A stretch of 64,000 nucleotides of DNA from Streptomyces sp. TLI_235 (GCA_002300355.1 NSGV01000001.1:4588001-4652000); one strand, 5' to 3'. Numbered from the stretch's first letter, positions 15,343 through 24,908 are shown. The notes: generated by a model from the letters alone, not told the origin. Made by a program: numbers and translations.

Positions 15343-15906
15343 CTACTCCGCCACGACCACCCGTGTGCCGGTCGGCGCGAAGTCCCACAGCACCTGCCCG
15401 TCCGCCCGCGACGAGCGGATCCCGCCCGTCCGCAGGCTCGCGTCCGGCGGCGCCGTCGAGCCGTCCGCCGCCGCGCCGAAGCCGAACACCACCCCGCTCT
15501 GCTGGGTGAAGCGCACCACGTGCTCGATCTGCCGGCCGTCCGTGCCCTTCCCGGTCGCCGTCCGGCTGTACACGCTGTAGTTGCCCGGCGTCGGCTCCGT
15601 CGACCCGGGCGTCACCGCGAAGGAGGCCTGCAGCTGCGGCGTCTTCCGCGGGTCGACCAGCCACACCCGGTGCCGGGACACCGAGTACACCACCCGGTAG
15701 CCCGTCCCCGACGAGGCGGGCAGCTCCGGCGCGGACGGAGCGGGCGCCACCGCGCTCGGCGAGGCCTCCGCGGGCAGGCCGACCGCCACCCGGGCCGCCT
15801 CGGCCCGCGACTCGGCGCCGTCCGCCTGGACGGCCAGGAGCACCACCACCGCCATGGCCCCCGCCGTCAGCCCGGAGACCAGCACGCCCGGACCCATCCT
15901 CACCAC
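15343..15906 (-). CDS. Secreted L,D-transpeptidase-like protein lacking the catalytic cysteine
   Basis: 187 residues. An N-terminal hydrophobic segment (GVLVSGLTAGAMAVVVLLAV) acts as signal or anchor and is followed by an Ala/Pro/Ser linker. The C-terminal part resembles the YkuD fold: YRVVYSVSRHRVWLVD, TPGSTEPTPGNYSVYSRTATG, VVFGFGAAADGS and TGGIRSSRADGQVLWDFAPTGTRVVV. In active enzymes the last motif reads G-C-(I/V)-R; here the cysteine position is Gly, so it is probably not a conventional transpeptidase. The GTG at 15906 was chosen for the upstream GGGAG; the ATG at 15897 is possible. Confidence 0.75.
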   Translation of the reverse strand: MVRMGPGVLVSGLTAGAMAVVVLLAVQADGAESRAEAARVAVGLPAEASPSAVAPAPSAPELPASSGTGYRVVYSVSRHRVWLVDPRKTPQLQASFAVTPGSTEPTPGNYSVYSRTATGKGTDGRQIEHVVRFTQQSGVVFGFGAAADGSTAPPDASLRTGGIRSSRADGQVLWDFAPTGTRVVVAE

Positions 15907-15989
15907 GCACGCTCCCGCCGCTCGCTCCCGGTGTCCGCCCCATCGTGCCAGGTCCCCACCCGCCCGCAGGCGCGATCCGATGGTGTGTT

Positions 15990-16040
15990 CCCCCCGTCCC
16001 CCGCCGTCCCCCGCCGTCCCCTGCCGCCCCCTGCCGCCCC
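15990..16040 (-). repeat. Six G-tracts on the minus strand (G-quadruplex-prone)
   Basis: The plus strand carries C-runs of 6, 5, 5, 4, 5 and 4 bases separated by 2-5 bases (15990-15995, 15998-16002, 16008-16012, 16018-16021, 16027-16031, 16037-16040). The complement satisfies the usual G-quadruplex pattern. It lies between the divergent transpeptidase-like gene and tsaB. Confidence 0.7.
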
Positions 16041-16093
16041 ACCGCCCGCACCACCGGGGCGGCACCCGCGGCCGACCCTCTAACCTTGGTGCC

Positions 16094-16747
16094 GTGCTGC
16101 TGCTCGCGTTCGACACCGCAACCCCCGCCGTCACCGCCGCCGTCCACGACGGCACGGCCGTCCTCGCCGAGTCCTACGAGGTCGACGCCAGACGGCACGG
16201 CGAGCTGCTCCTGCCCACCATCGGCGACGTGCTGCGCACCGCCGGCGTCGACAAGCGCGAGCTCACCGCGATCGCCGTCGGCGTGGGTCCCGGCCCGTAC
16301 ACCGGTCTTCGGGTCGGCCTGGTCACCGCCGCCGCCCTCGGCCACGCGCTCGGCCTGCCCGTGCACGGCGTCTGCACCCTCGACGCGATCGCCCACCGGG
16401 CCCGCCTCGACGGCCTCACCGGCGCCTTCACCGCGGCCACCGACGCGCGGCGCAAGGAGGTCTACTGGGCCGCCTACGACGCCGACGGCACGCGCACCGA
16501 CGGCCCCGCCGTCGACCGGCCCGGCGACCTCACCGCGCCGCAGCGCTCGGTCGGGGCCGGCGCCCTGCTCTACCCCGACACCTTCCCCGGCGCGACCGGC
16601 CCCGAGCACGTCTCGGCCGGCGCCCTCGCCGACTTCGCCGCCCGCGAACTCGCCGCCGGCCGCGAGCTGCTGCCCAACACCCCGCTCTACCTGCGCCGCC
16701 CGGACGCCCAGGTCCCGGCCGGCTACAAGGCGGTGCTCCCCGCATGA
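16094..16747 (+). CDS. tsaB: t6A synthesis protein TsaB
   Basis: 217 residues. TsaB is the ASKHA-fold scaffold that dimerises with TsaD in the bacterial t6A complex. The N-terminus LLLAFDTATPAVTAAVHDG, the segment VGVGPGPYTGLRVGLVTA and the region DARRKEVYWAAYD are diagnostic. The GTG at 16094 has no ribosome binding site but TAACCT eight bases upstream, suggesting a leaderless message. rimI starts 31 bases after its stop. Confidence 0.93.
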   Translation: MLLLAFDTATPAVTAAVHDGTAVLAESYEVDARRHGELLLPTIGDVLRTAGVDKRELTAIAVGVGPGPYTGLRVGLVTAAALGHALGLPVHGVCTLDAIAHRARLDGLTGAFTAATDARRKEVYWAAYDADGTRTDGPAVDRPGDLTAPQRSVGAGALLYPDTFPGATGPEHVSAGALADFAARELAAGRELLPNTPLYLRRPDAQVPAGYKAVLPA

Positions 16748-16778
16748 CCGGCCGGCCCGCCGCGGAGAGGGGCGTGCG

Positions 16779-17270
16779 ATGGACGTGATCCTCCGCCCGA
16801 TGCGGTGGTGGGACATCGAGCCGGTCATGGACCTCGAACTGCGGCTGTTCCCCGAGGACGCCTGGTCGCACGCCATGTACTGGTCCGAACTCGCCGAGGC
16901 CCACCCCGGCGGCACCCGCCACTACACCGTCGCCGCCACCGAGGACGGCCGGATCGTCGGCTACGCCGGACTGATGGCCGTCGGCACCGAGGGCGACGTC
17001 CAGACCATCGCCGTCGACGGCCGACTGCAGGGCGCCGGCCTCGGCACCGCGCTGCTCACCGACCTGGTCGAGGAGTCCGCCCGCCGCGGCTGCACCGAAC
17101 TGCTGCTGGAGGTCCGGGTCGACAACCGGCGCGCCCAGCAGCTCTACGAGCGGTTCGGCTTCCAGCCGGTCGGCGTCCGCCGCGGCTACTACCAGCCCGC
17201 GAACGTCGACGCGCTCGTCATGCGCCTCGACCACCCCACGCACGATTCGAAGGACCCGAAGAATGGCTGA
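16779..17270 (+). CDS. rimI: Ribosomal protein S18-alanine N-acetyltransferase
   Basis: 163 residues, GNAT fold. The N-terminus RPMRWWDIEPVMDLELRLFPEDAWS, the acetyl-CoA loop VDGRLQGAGLGTALL and the C-terminal VRVDNRRAQQLYERFGFQPVGVRRGYY fit RimI, which acetylates the N-terminus of S18. Position between tsaB and tsaD is the standard gene order. The ATG follows GGAGAGGGG. The last eight bases overlap tsaD. Confidence 0.92.
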   Translation: MDVILRPMRWWDIEPVMDLELRLFPEDAWSHAMYWSELAEAHPGGTRHYTVAATEDGRIVGYAGLMAVGTEGDVQTIAVDGRLQGAGLGTALLTDLVEESARRGCTELLLEVRVDNRRAQQLYERFGFQPVGVRRGYYQPANVDALVMRLDHPTHDSKDPKNG

Positions 17271-18342
17271 CGAACCGCTCGTCCTCGGCATCGAGACCTC
17301 CTGCGACGAGACCGGCGTCGGCATCGTCCACGGCACCACCCTGCTCGCCGACGCGGTCGCCTCCAGCGTCAACGACCACGCCCGCTTCGGCGGCGTCGTC
17401 CCCGAGATCGCCAGCCGCGCGCACCTGGAGGCGATGGTCCCGACCATCCGGCGGGCCCTCGACACCGCCGGGATCAAGGCCACCGACCTCGACGGCATCG
17501 CCGTCACCGCCGGCCCCGGCCTGGCCGGCGCCCTGCTCGTCGGCGTCTCCGCCGCCAAGGCCTACGCCTGGGCCCTCGACAAGCCGCTGTACGGCGTCAA
17601 CCACCTCGCCTCGCACATCTGCGTCGACCAGCTGGAGCACGGCCGGCTGCCCGAGCCGACCATGGCCCTGCTGGTCTCCGGCGGGCACTCCTCGCTGCTG
17701 ATGTCCACCGACATCACCAGCGACGTCCGCCCGCTCGGCGCCACCATCGACGACGCCGCCGGCGAGGCCTTCGACAAGGTCGCCCGGGTGCTCGGTCTCG
17801 GCTTCCCCGGCGGGCCGGTCGTCGACCGGATGGCCCGCGACGGCGACGGGAAGGCCATCGCCTTCCCGCGCGGCCTCAGCACGGCGAGCGACCCCGCCTA
17901 CGACTTCTCGTTCTCCGGCCTGAAGACCGCCGTCGCCCGCTGGGTCGAGGCCAAGCGCCGGGCCGGCGAGGAGGTGCCGGTCGCCGACGTCGCCGCGTCC
18001 TTCCAGGAGGCCGTCACCGACGTGCTCACCCGCAAGGCCGTCCGCGCCTGCAAGGACAACGGCGTCGACCACCTGATGATCGGCGGCGGTGTCGCCGCCA
18101 ACTCCCGGCTCCGCGAGATGGCCCAGCAGCGCTGCGACCGGGCCGGCATCGTGCTCCGGGTGCCCCGCCCGGGCCTGTGCACCGACAACGGCGCCATGGT
18201 CGCCGCGCTCGGCGCCGAGATGGTCCGCCGGGGCCGCACCCCCTCCGCCCTCGACCTGTCCGCGGACTCCTCGCTGCCGGTCACCGAGGTGCACGTCCCG
18301 CACACCGAGTTCCACGCGCACGCGCACGAGTCGCTGCGGTGA
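17263..18342 (+). CDS. tsaD: tRNA threonylcarbamoyladenosine transferase TsaD
   Basis: 359 residues. TsaD transfers the threonylcarbamoyl group to A37 of ANN-decoding tRNAs. Visible are LGIETSCDETGVGIV, the metal-binding NHLASH (His114 and His118), SGGHSSLL, GATIDDAAGEAFDKVAR, FPGGPVVDR, FSFSGLKTAV and a C-terminal LCTDNGAMVA. It starts inside rimI (ATGGCTGA) and its stop overlaps the GTG of the next gene, so rimI, tsaD and the small gene are translationally coupled. Confidence 0.96.
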   Translation: MADEPLVLGIETSCDETGVGIVHGTTLLADAVASSVNDHARFGGVVPEIASRAHLEAMVPTIRRALDTAGIKATDLDGIAVTAGPGLAGALLVGVSAAKAYAWALDKPLYGVNHLASHICVDQLEHGRLPEPTMALLVSGGHSSLLMSTDITSDVRPLGATIDDAAGEAFDKVARVLGLGFPGGPVVDRMARDGDGKAIAFPRGLSTASDPAYDFSFSGLKTAVARWVEAKRRAGEEVPVADVAASFQEAVTDVLTRKAVRACKDNGVDHLMIGGGVAANSRLREMAQQRCDRAGIVLRVPRPGLCTDNGAMVAALGAEMVRRGRTPSALDLSADSSLPVTEVHVPHTEFHAHAHESLR

Positions 18343-18596
18343 CCCGTGCCCTGATGTGGGAGGCCCGCGCCGCCGAGGGGCGGGCCGCCGACCTGGAGCG
18401 CTGGGTGCGCGACCACGCCCTGCCCGACCTGCGCGCCGCCGCCCCCGAACGCCTCGAACTGCTCACCGCCGAGGGCGACCGCGTCCTGCTCATCACCTGG
18501 TGGACGGGCGAGCCCGGGCACGTCCCCGATCCGCCGGACGGGTTGACCGCGCGACCCGTCCACCGCTGGTCGTTCACCAGTGCGCACGTCGAGTAG
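18339..18596 (+). CDS. Small conserved hypothetical protein coupled to tsaD
   Basis: 85 residues starting MTRALMWEARAAEGRAADLERWV, with GDRVLLITWWTG and ending RWSFTSAHVE. The size and alternating pattern could fit a ferredoxin-like alpha/beta fold such as the dimeric alpha-beta barrel group, but no motif proves it. The GTG start overlaps the tsaD stop (GTGA). Function unknown. Confidence 0.7.
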   Translation: MTRALMWEARAAEGRAADLERWVRDHALPDLRAAAPERLELLTAEGDRVLLITWWTGEPGHVPDPPDGLTARPVHRWSFTSAHVE

Positions 18597-18657
18597 CGTG
18601 CCTTCCTGAGAAGACGCTGACCCGGCGCGCCGCCGGGCCGGGTGGGGGGAGCGCACG

Positions 18658-19521
18658 TTGCCGAAGAGGCCCATGTCCTGTGCCGCGGGGGCGGTGGCTT
18701 TGCTGGCGGCACTCACCGCCTGCGGCGGCGGCACCCCGCAGCGCGCCGCCCAGGCCCCGCCCGCCCGGCCCGCCTCCGGCGCGCCCGGCACCACCGCCGC
18801 TGCGGCCCCAGCCGCCCAGGACCGGACCGCAGCCTGGGCCAAGTGGGGCCTCAAGCAGCTGCCCGCCGCACCGCCGCCCCCCACCGACAAGCCGGTCAAA
18901 CTGCCGGCCACCGGCCCCGTCCCGGTCTTCAGCGAGGTGCCGACCGGCGACAAGGTCGTCTTCATCACCATCGACGACGGCGCCGAGAAGGACCCGAAGT
19001 TCGTCGAGATGGCCACCGACCTCAAGGTGCCCTTCTCGATGTTCCTGACCCGCGACATCGTCCGCGGCGACTACGGCTACTTCAAGCCACTGCAGGCCCT
19101 CGGCAACCGCATCCACAACCACTCCACCGACCACCCGGCGATGAGCAAGCTCTCCGCGGACCGCCAGAAGGCCGAGGTCTGTGACGCCCAGTCCGCGCTC
19201 ACCCAGCAGTACGGCACCCCGCCGCTGCTGTTCCGCCCGCCGTACGGCGACGGCGCGCACACCCCCGCCCTCAACACCGCCGTCCGCGAGTGCGGCCCCC
19301 GCGCGGTGGTGCTCTGGCGCGAGTCCATGCAGATCCACGACATGCAGTACCAGGCCGCCGACAAGAAGCTCCGCCCCGGCGACATCATCCTCGCCCACTT
19401 CCGCGGCCCCAAGGACCTCAAGGGCGAGACGATGACCAAGATGTTCGGCGAACTCCTCAGCCGCATCCAGGAGCAGGGCTTCGCCGTCGGCCGCCTGGAG
19501 GACTACATCGCGGCCGGCTGA
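18658..19521 (+). CDS. Lipoprotein polysaccharide deacetylase (NodB domain)
   Basis: 287 residues from a TTG start preceded by GGGGGGAG. The signal peptide ends in a lipobox LTAC (Cys22), so the mature protein should be tethered to the outer face of the membrane. After a Pro/Ala linker comes a NodB-type carbohydrate esterase domain: FITIDDG (Asp107 metal ligand), HNHSTDHP (His155 and His159) and FRPPYGDG. All three metal ligands are present, so activity on a cell-wall or capsular N-acetylated glycan is plausible. The 3' end overlaps the convergent methyltransferase by 19 bases. Confidence 0.88.
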   Translation: MPKRPMSCAAGAVALLAALTACGGGTPQRAAQAPPARPASGAPGTTAAAAPAAQDRTAAWAKWGLKQLPAAPPPPTDKPVKLPATGPVPVFSEVPTGDKVVFITIDDGAEKDPKFVEMATDLKVPFSMFLTRDIVRGDYGYFKPLQALGNRIHNHSTDHPAMSKLSADRQKAEVCDAQSALTQQYGTPPLLFRPPYGDGAHTPALNTAVRECGPRAVVLWRESMQIHDMQYQAADKKLRPGDIILAHFRGPKDLKGETMTKMFGELLSRIQEQGFAVGRLEDYIAAG

Positions 19522-20672
19522 CCCAGCATCATCAGCGGACCGTTGTCCGTCCGGCTCAGAATCACCGTCACCTCGTGCGGCCCGCTCGGCTTCAACTGCC
19601 GCCGCAGCTCCTCCGGGGTGATCGCGATCCCGCGCTTCTTGATCACCACGGTGCCGGCCCCGCGCTCCCGCAGCAGCGCCTTCAGCCGCTTCACGTTGTA
19701 CGGCTGCACCTCGCCGATCTCGTACGCGTGGGCGAAGGCGGTCGGCACCAGCTCGTCCGCGGTGACGTACGCGATCTGCGGGTCGACCAGCCGGCCGCCC
19801 ACGCTGCGCGCCACGTCCGCCACCAGCCCGGCCCGGATCACCGCGCCGTCCGGCTCGTACAGGTAGCGCCCCACCGGGCCGGCCTCGGCCCGGTCGCCGG
19901 TGCCCGCCAGGCTGCCGCCGCCCGGCAGCACGGTCGCCCGGTACGGCGCCTCGGCCCCGGTGCCGAACCAGATCACCGCCTCCTTCACCTCGCCGTGGTC
20001 GGAGACCCACTCCGCCTCCGCGTCCTCCGGCACCAGCTCGTGCGGAATCCCCGGGGCGACCTTCAGCGCCCCGAACGGGGTGCTCCGCGCCGCCTCCAGC
20101 GCCCAGGACAGCGGCGGCGAGTACGCCTCCGGGTCGAAGACCCGCCCGCGGGCGGTGCGCCGCGCAGGATCGGTGAACACCGCGTCGAACCCGGCGGTGT
20201 CCACCTCCATGACGTCCGCGCAGCGCACCTCCACCCGGTCGGCGAGGCCCAGTGCCGCCGCGTTGGCCTCCGCCACCGCGCAGGTCAGCGGGGACCGGTC
20301 CACCGCCAGCACCGACACCCCGGCCCGGGCCAGCGCGATCGCGTCCCCGCCGATGCCGCAGCACAGGTCCGCCAGTCGCCGCACTCCCAGCCCCGAGAAC
20401 CGGGCAGCCCGCCACTCGGCGACACTGCGCCGGGTCGCCTGCTCGACGCCGTCCGGCGTGAAGTACATGACGTCGGCGTCCGCGCCGAACTTGGCCCGCG
20501 CCCGCTGCCGCAGCCGCGCCTGCTCGAAGGCCGCGCGCACCAGCTCCACCGGGTGGTCGCGGCGCAGCCGGGTGGCCAGGGCCAGTTCCTGGTCCGGGGT
20601 GAACTCCCGCAGCTCGGCGAGCAGTGCCCGCCCCTGGTCGGTCAGCAGCGCCCGGAACGATTCGATCTCCAC
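19503..20672 (-). CDS. Class I SAM-dependent methyltransferase with THUMP-like C-terminal domain
   Basis: 389 residues. A helical N-terminal region (LLAELREFTPDQELALATRLRR) is followed by a Rossmann methyltransferase: LADLCCGIGGDAIALA (SAM loop), VLAVDRSPLTCAVAEANA, VRCADVMEVD and FTDPARRT. The C-terminal part VQPYNVKRLKALLRERGAGTVVIKKRG is the THUMP-like domain of this family. The substrate is not known; a nucleic acid is plausible. The GTG at 20672 follows GGGGAG at long spacing. It lies 37 bases after the upstream membrane protein gene on the same strand. Confidence 0.85.
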   Translation of the reverse strand: MEIESFRALLTDQGRALLAELREFTPDQELALATRLRRDHPVELVRAAFEQARLRQRARAKFGADADVMYFTPDGVEQATRRSVAEWRAARFSGLGVRRLADLCCGIGGDAIALARAGVSVLAVDRSPLTCAVAEANAAALGLADRVEVRCADVMEVDTAGFDAVFTDPARRTARGRVFDPEAYSPPLSWALEAARSTPFGALKVAPGIPHELVPEDAEAEWVSDHGEVKEAVIWFGTGAEAPYRATVLPGGGSLAGTGDRAEAGPVGRYLYEPDGAVIRAGLVADVARSVGGRLVDPQIAYVTADELVPTAFAHAYEIGEVQPYNVKRLKALLRERGAGTVVIKKRGIAITPEELRRQLKPSGPHEVTVILSRTDNGPLMMLGQPAAM

Positions 20673-20709
20673 CCGGCCATTCTCCCCGGCCCCGCGGCGG
20701 GGCCGCCGC

Positions 20710-21012
20710 TCAGTGGCCGAGTGCGGTGAGCGCACCCGCCACCAGCACCGGTCCGACGCCCACCAGCGCGACCGGCGCGATCCGGTACCCGCGGCGCACG
20801 GTGAGCGCGACCGCCGCGAGCGGCATCGCGACCGCGGCCACGAGCAGCGCCGCGCACAGTGCCACCACCCCGGCGCCGCTGCCCGGCGTGGCGAGCGCGA
20901 ACAGCAGGACGATCAGGGCGTACACCGCGGCGGTGCCGAGCGCCGTCTCGACGGCGAGCAGCCAGGCGGTGTGCAGGAGGTCACGGGTGACGGAGGGTCG
21001 GATCGCTGCCAT
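20710..21012 (-). CDS. Small integral membrane protein
   Basis: 100 residues with three hydrophobic helices (AWLLAVETALGTAAVYALIVLLFALA, AGVVALCAALLVAAVAMPLAAVAL and APVALVGVGPVLVAGALTAL). No motif is recognised. The ATG at 21012 avoids an Arg-rich upstream extension; the ribosome binding site is weak. Same-strand spacing suggests an operon with the methyltransferase. Confidence 0.65.
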   Translation of the reverse strand: MAAIRPSVTRDLLHTAWLLAVETALGTAAVYALIVLLFALATPGSGAGVVALCAALLVAAVAMPLAAVALTVRRGYRIAPVALVGVGPVLVAGALTALGH

Positions 21013-21091
21013 GCCGCCATCGTCCCGGCGCCGCCGCGGTCGCACATGAGTACGGCTACTCACCCGCACCCGGGGACACCGGACGACTCCG

Positions 21092-21118
21092 TTGGCACTC
21101 TGGTTGACTGAGTGCTAA
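21092..21118 (+). promoter_or_regulatory. CIRCE operator 1 of groES-groEL
   Basis: TTGGCACTC-N9-GAGTGCTAA, one mismatch from the CIRCE consensus TTAGCACTC-N9-GAGTGCTAA, the binding site of the heat-shock repressor HrcA. It overlaps the -35 box. Confidence 0.92.
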
Positions 21119-21132
21119 CGGCGGCCTATGGT
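21104..21132 (+). promoter_or_regulatory. groES-groEL promoter
   Basis: TTGACT (21104-21109), a 17-base spacer and TATGGT (21127-21132). The -35 lies inside CIRCE 1, and CIRCE 2 begins at the expected transcription start (about 21139), so HrcA at either site would block initiation. Confidence 0.85.
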
Positions 21133-21137
21133 CGTTC

Positions 21138-21164
21138 CTGGCACTCCCCCCAGGGGAGTGCCAA
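21138..21164 (+). promoter_or_regulatory. CIRCE operator 2 of groES-groEL
   Basis: CTGGCACTC-N9-GAGTGCCAA. The arms GGCACTC and GAGTGCC pair perfectly; it differs from the consensus at three positions. Confidence 0.85.
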
Positions 21165-21259
21165 CGCGACGGAGCGCGCCTGACCCCCGCGACGGCAGGC
21201 CTGCGGACATCGCCCTTCCCTGTTAGACAACCCCGTAATCTCCGAAGGGGAGCTCGGAC

Positions 21260-21565
21260 GTGACCACCAGCACCAAGGTTGCCATCAAGCCGCTCGAGGA
21301 CCGCATCGTGGTCCAGCCGCTCGACGCCGAGACCACCACGGCCTCCGGCCTGGTTATCCCGGACACCGCCAAGGAGAAGCCCCAGGAGGGCGTCGTCCTG
21401 GCCGTCGGCCCGGGCCGCTTCGAGGATGGCCAGCGCCTGCCGCTCGACGTCGCCGTCGGCGACATCGTCCTGTACTCCAAGTACGGCGGCACCGAGGTCA
21501 AGTACCAGGGCGAGGAGTACCTCGTCCTCTCGGCTCGCGACGTTCTCGCCATCATCGAGAAGTAA
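21260..21565 (+). CDS. groES: Co-chaperonin GroES
   Basis: 101 residues. GroES caps the GroEL cylinder during ATP-driven folding. KPLEDRIVVQPLDAETTTASGLVIP contains the mobile loop and is followed by GVVLAVGPGR and DIVLYSKYGGTEVKY. The GTG start follows AAGGGGAG. It is the first gene of the CIRCE-controlled operon with groEL 92 bases downstream. Confidence 0.97.
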   Translation: MTTSTKVAIKPLEDRIVVQPLDAETTTASGLVIPDTAKEKPQEGVVLAVGPGRFEDGQRLPLDVAVGDIVLYSKYGGTEVKYQGEEYLVLSARDVLAIIEK

Positions 21566-21573
21566 GCCTCACA

Positions 21574-21618
21574 GCACGCCCCGGAACCGCGTCAGCACTG
21601 ACCCGGGCCGGGGCGTGC
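21574..21618 (+). other. Hairpin in the groES-groEL gap
   Basis: GCACGCCCCGG (21574-21584) pairs perfectly with CCGGGGCGTGC (21608-21618) around a 23-base loop. It could be an RNA processing or attenuation element setting the groES to groEL ratio. Confidence 0.5.
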
Positions 21619-21657
21619 CTGTTGGTCCATCCGCACAACCCCTGAGGAAACGGGAAC

Positions 21658-23292
<1,635 letters not shown>

Positions 23293-23308
23293 CCCCGGGT
23301 CAGCCCGT

Positions 23309-23358
23309 CCGGAGGCCCGGCCCTCCCGCCCACCACGGCGGGGAGGCCGGGCCTCCGG
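23309..23358 (+). terminator. Terminator of the groES-groEL operon
   Basis: CCGGAGGCCCGGCCCTCCC pairs with its near-complement ending GGGCCTCCGG, about 20 bp with one shifted base, around a short loop. It starts 17 bases after the groEL stop. Confidence 0.85.
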
Positions 23359-23473
23359 CATGAGGCGGAGCCCCGGGGGCGCGGGGCGCGGGATGCCCCC
23401 CTCGGGCCCAGGCCCAGGTCCCCTGCCCCCGCCTCGTCGGTTCCGTCGGTTCCGCCGGGGTCAAAGGGTGGCT

Positions 23474-23479
23474 TATAAC
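23474..23479 (+). promoter_or_regulatory. -10 element of the LysR gene
   Basis: TATAAC ends seven bases before the ATG at 23486 and stands out in very GC-rich DNA. There is no ribosome binding site, so the message is probably leaderless. Confidence 0.45.
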
Positions 23480-23485
23480 TGAGCC

Positions 23486-24487
23486 ATGATCGAGGCCCGC
23501 CATCTCCGAGTGCTCCGCGCCGTCGCCCGCACCGGCTCCTTCTCCGCCGCCGCGCGCGAGCTGGGCTGCACCCAGCCCGCGGTGAGCCAGCAGATGAAGG
23601 CCCTGGAGAAGTCGGTGGCCACCCCGCTGGTGGTCCGCTCCGGGAAGGGCATGCAGCTCAGCGAGGCCGGTGAGGTGCTGCTGAAGCACGCCTCAGGCAT
23701 CCTGGCAGGCCTGTCCGCCGCCGAGGAGGAGGTCGCCGCGATCGCCGGCCTGCGCTCGGGCCGGGTGCGCCTGGTCTCGTTCCCGACGGCGAGCTCCACG
23801 CTGGTGCCGAAGGCGGTGGCCCAGGTCCGGGCGGCCGGCCCGGGGATGCGGGTGTCGCTGCAGGAGGCGGAGCCGCCGGCGTCGTCGGCGATGCTGCGGG
23901 CGGGGGAGTGCGAGGTGGCGCTGGCGTTCCGGTACCCGGACTCGCAGGGCGGCGCCGCCGTGGTGCCGTCCCCGCACGCCTCCGCACGCGAGGCCCGGGC
24001 CGAGGCGACGCTGGAGGCGGCGGCGTCCGCGGCCGCCACCGACTGGTCGGACCTGGTGGTGCGGCCGCTGCTGGACGATCCGCTGGTGGTGCTGGTGCCG
24101 GCGGGCCACCGCCTGGCGGGCCCGGACGGCGGGCCGGTGCGGGTGGGGGAGCTGGCGGACGAGCAGTGGATCGCCGGCTGCCCGCAGTGCCGCGGCCATC
24201 TGGTGGAGCTCTGCGCGGAGGCGGGCTTCGAGCCCCGGATCGACTTCGCGACCGACGACTACCCCGCGGTGGTCGGCCTGGTGGCCGCCGGGCTGGGGGT
24301 GGCGGTGCTGCCGGGCATGGCGCTGGACGCGGTGCGCCGGGAGGGCGTGGCGGCGGTGCCGTTGGAGACCGCCGCGGGCGAGCCGGTGCGGCGGGAAGTG
24401 GTGGCGCTGACCCTGCCGGACCTGGCAGGCGTGCCCGCAGTGGGGCTGATGCTGGATCAGCTCGGGGCGGTGGCCGCCGCCCGCTGA
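23486..24487 (+). CDS. LysR family transcriptional regulator
   Basis: 333 residues. The winged HTH is at residues 1-60 (HLRVLRAVARTGSFSAAARELGCTQPAVSQQMKALE). The substrate-binding domain follows (GRVRLVSFPTASSTLVP, PLVVLVPAGHRLAG, ATDDYPAVVGLVAAGLGVAVLPG). An Ala/Glu-rich insertion at about residues 165-190 is unusual. The ligand and targets are unknown. It is not divergent from a metabolic gene, so context gives no target. It converges on whiD. Confidence 0.9.
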   Translation: MIEARHLRVLRAVARTGSFSAAARELGCTQPAVSQQMKALEKSVATPLVVRSGKGMQLSEAGEVLLKHASGILAGLSAAEEEVAAIAGLRSGRVRLVSFPTASSTLVPKAVAQVRAAGPGMRVSLQEAEPPASSAMLRAGECEVALAFRYPDSQGGAAVVPSPHASAREARAEATLEAAASAAATDWSDLVVRPLLDDPLVVLVPAGHRLAGPDGGPVRVGELADEQWIAGCPQCRGHLVELCAEAGFEPRIDFATDDYPAVVGLVAAGLGVAVLPGMALDAVRREGVAAVPLETAAGEPVRREVVALTLPDLAGVPAVGLMLDQLGAVAAAR

Positions 24488-24519
24488 GGGGCCGGCGGCC
24501 GCCCGTGTCGGTCGCCGCT

Positions 24520-24529
24520 GAAACGTTTC
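24520..24529. promoter_or_regulatory. GAAACGTTTC palindrome between convergent genes
   Basis: A perfect 10-bp palindrome that resembles LacI-family operators. It sits between the 3' ends of the LysR gene and whiD, where operators are not expected. Confidence 0.2.
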
Positions 24530-24578
24530 TTCATGGCCTGTTCGGCCGGATCCCGCTGCGCCGAGCCCTGGCCGCGGA

Positions 24579-24908
24579 TCACCGCCGGACGTTCGCCGGC
24601 ATCGCCAGGGGCACCTCGGCCAGCTGCCTGTTCCGCGAGCGGCCCAGCAGCTCCTCGCGCTCGTCCTCGGTCAGACCGCCCCACACGCCGTACGGCTCCC
24701 GGACGGCCAGCGCGTGCGCCGCGCACTCGGCCCGCACCGGGCAGCGCATGCACACCTCCTTGGCACTGGCCTCGCGTGAGCTGCGCGCGGCCCCGCGCTC
24801 GCCCTCGGGGTGGAAGAAGAGAGAACTGTCGACGCCGCGGCAGGCGGCGGAGAGCTGCCAGTCCCAGAGGTCTGCGTTGGGGCCGGGGAGGCGGGAGAAA
24901 TCTGCCAT
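24579..24908 (-). CDS. whiD: WhiB-like iron-sulfur regulator WhiD
   Basis: 109 residues. The four cluster ligands are Cys23, Cys53, Cys56 and Cys62 (CX29CX2CX5C), the numbering described for Streptomyces WhiD, followed by the GVWGGLTEDER turn and a basic tail. Wbl proteins bind a [4Fe-4S] cluster and contact region 4 of the principal sigma factor; WhiD is needed for late sporulation. The ATG follows GAAGGGAATGAG. Its place divergent from bldM supports the identity over other Wbl paralogues. Confidence 0.9.
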   Translation of the reverse strand: MADFSRLPGPNADLWDWQLSAACRGVDSSLFFHPEGERGAARSSREASAKEVCMRCPVRAECAAHALAVREPYGVWGGLTEDEREELLGRSRNRQLAEVPLAMPANVRR

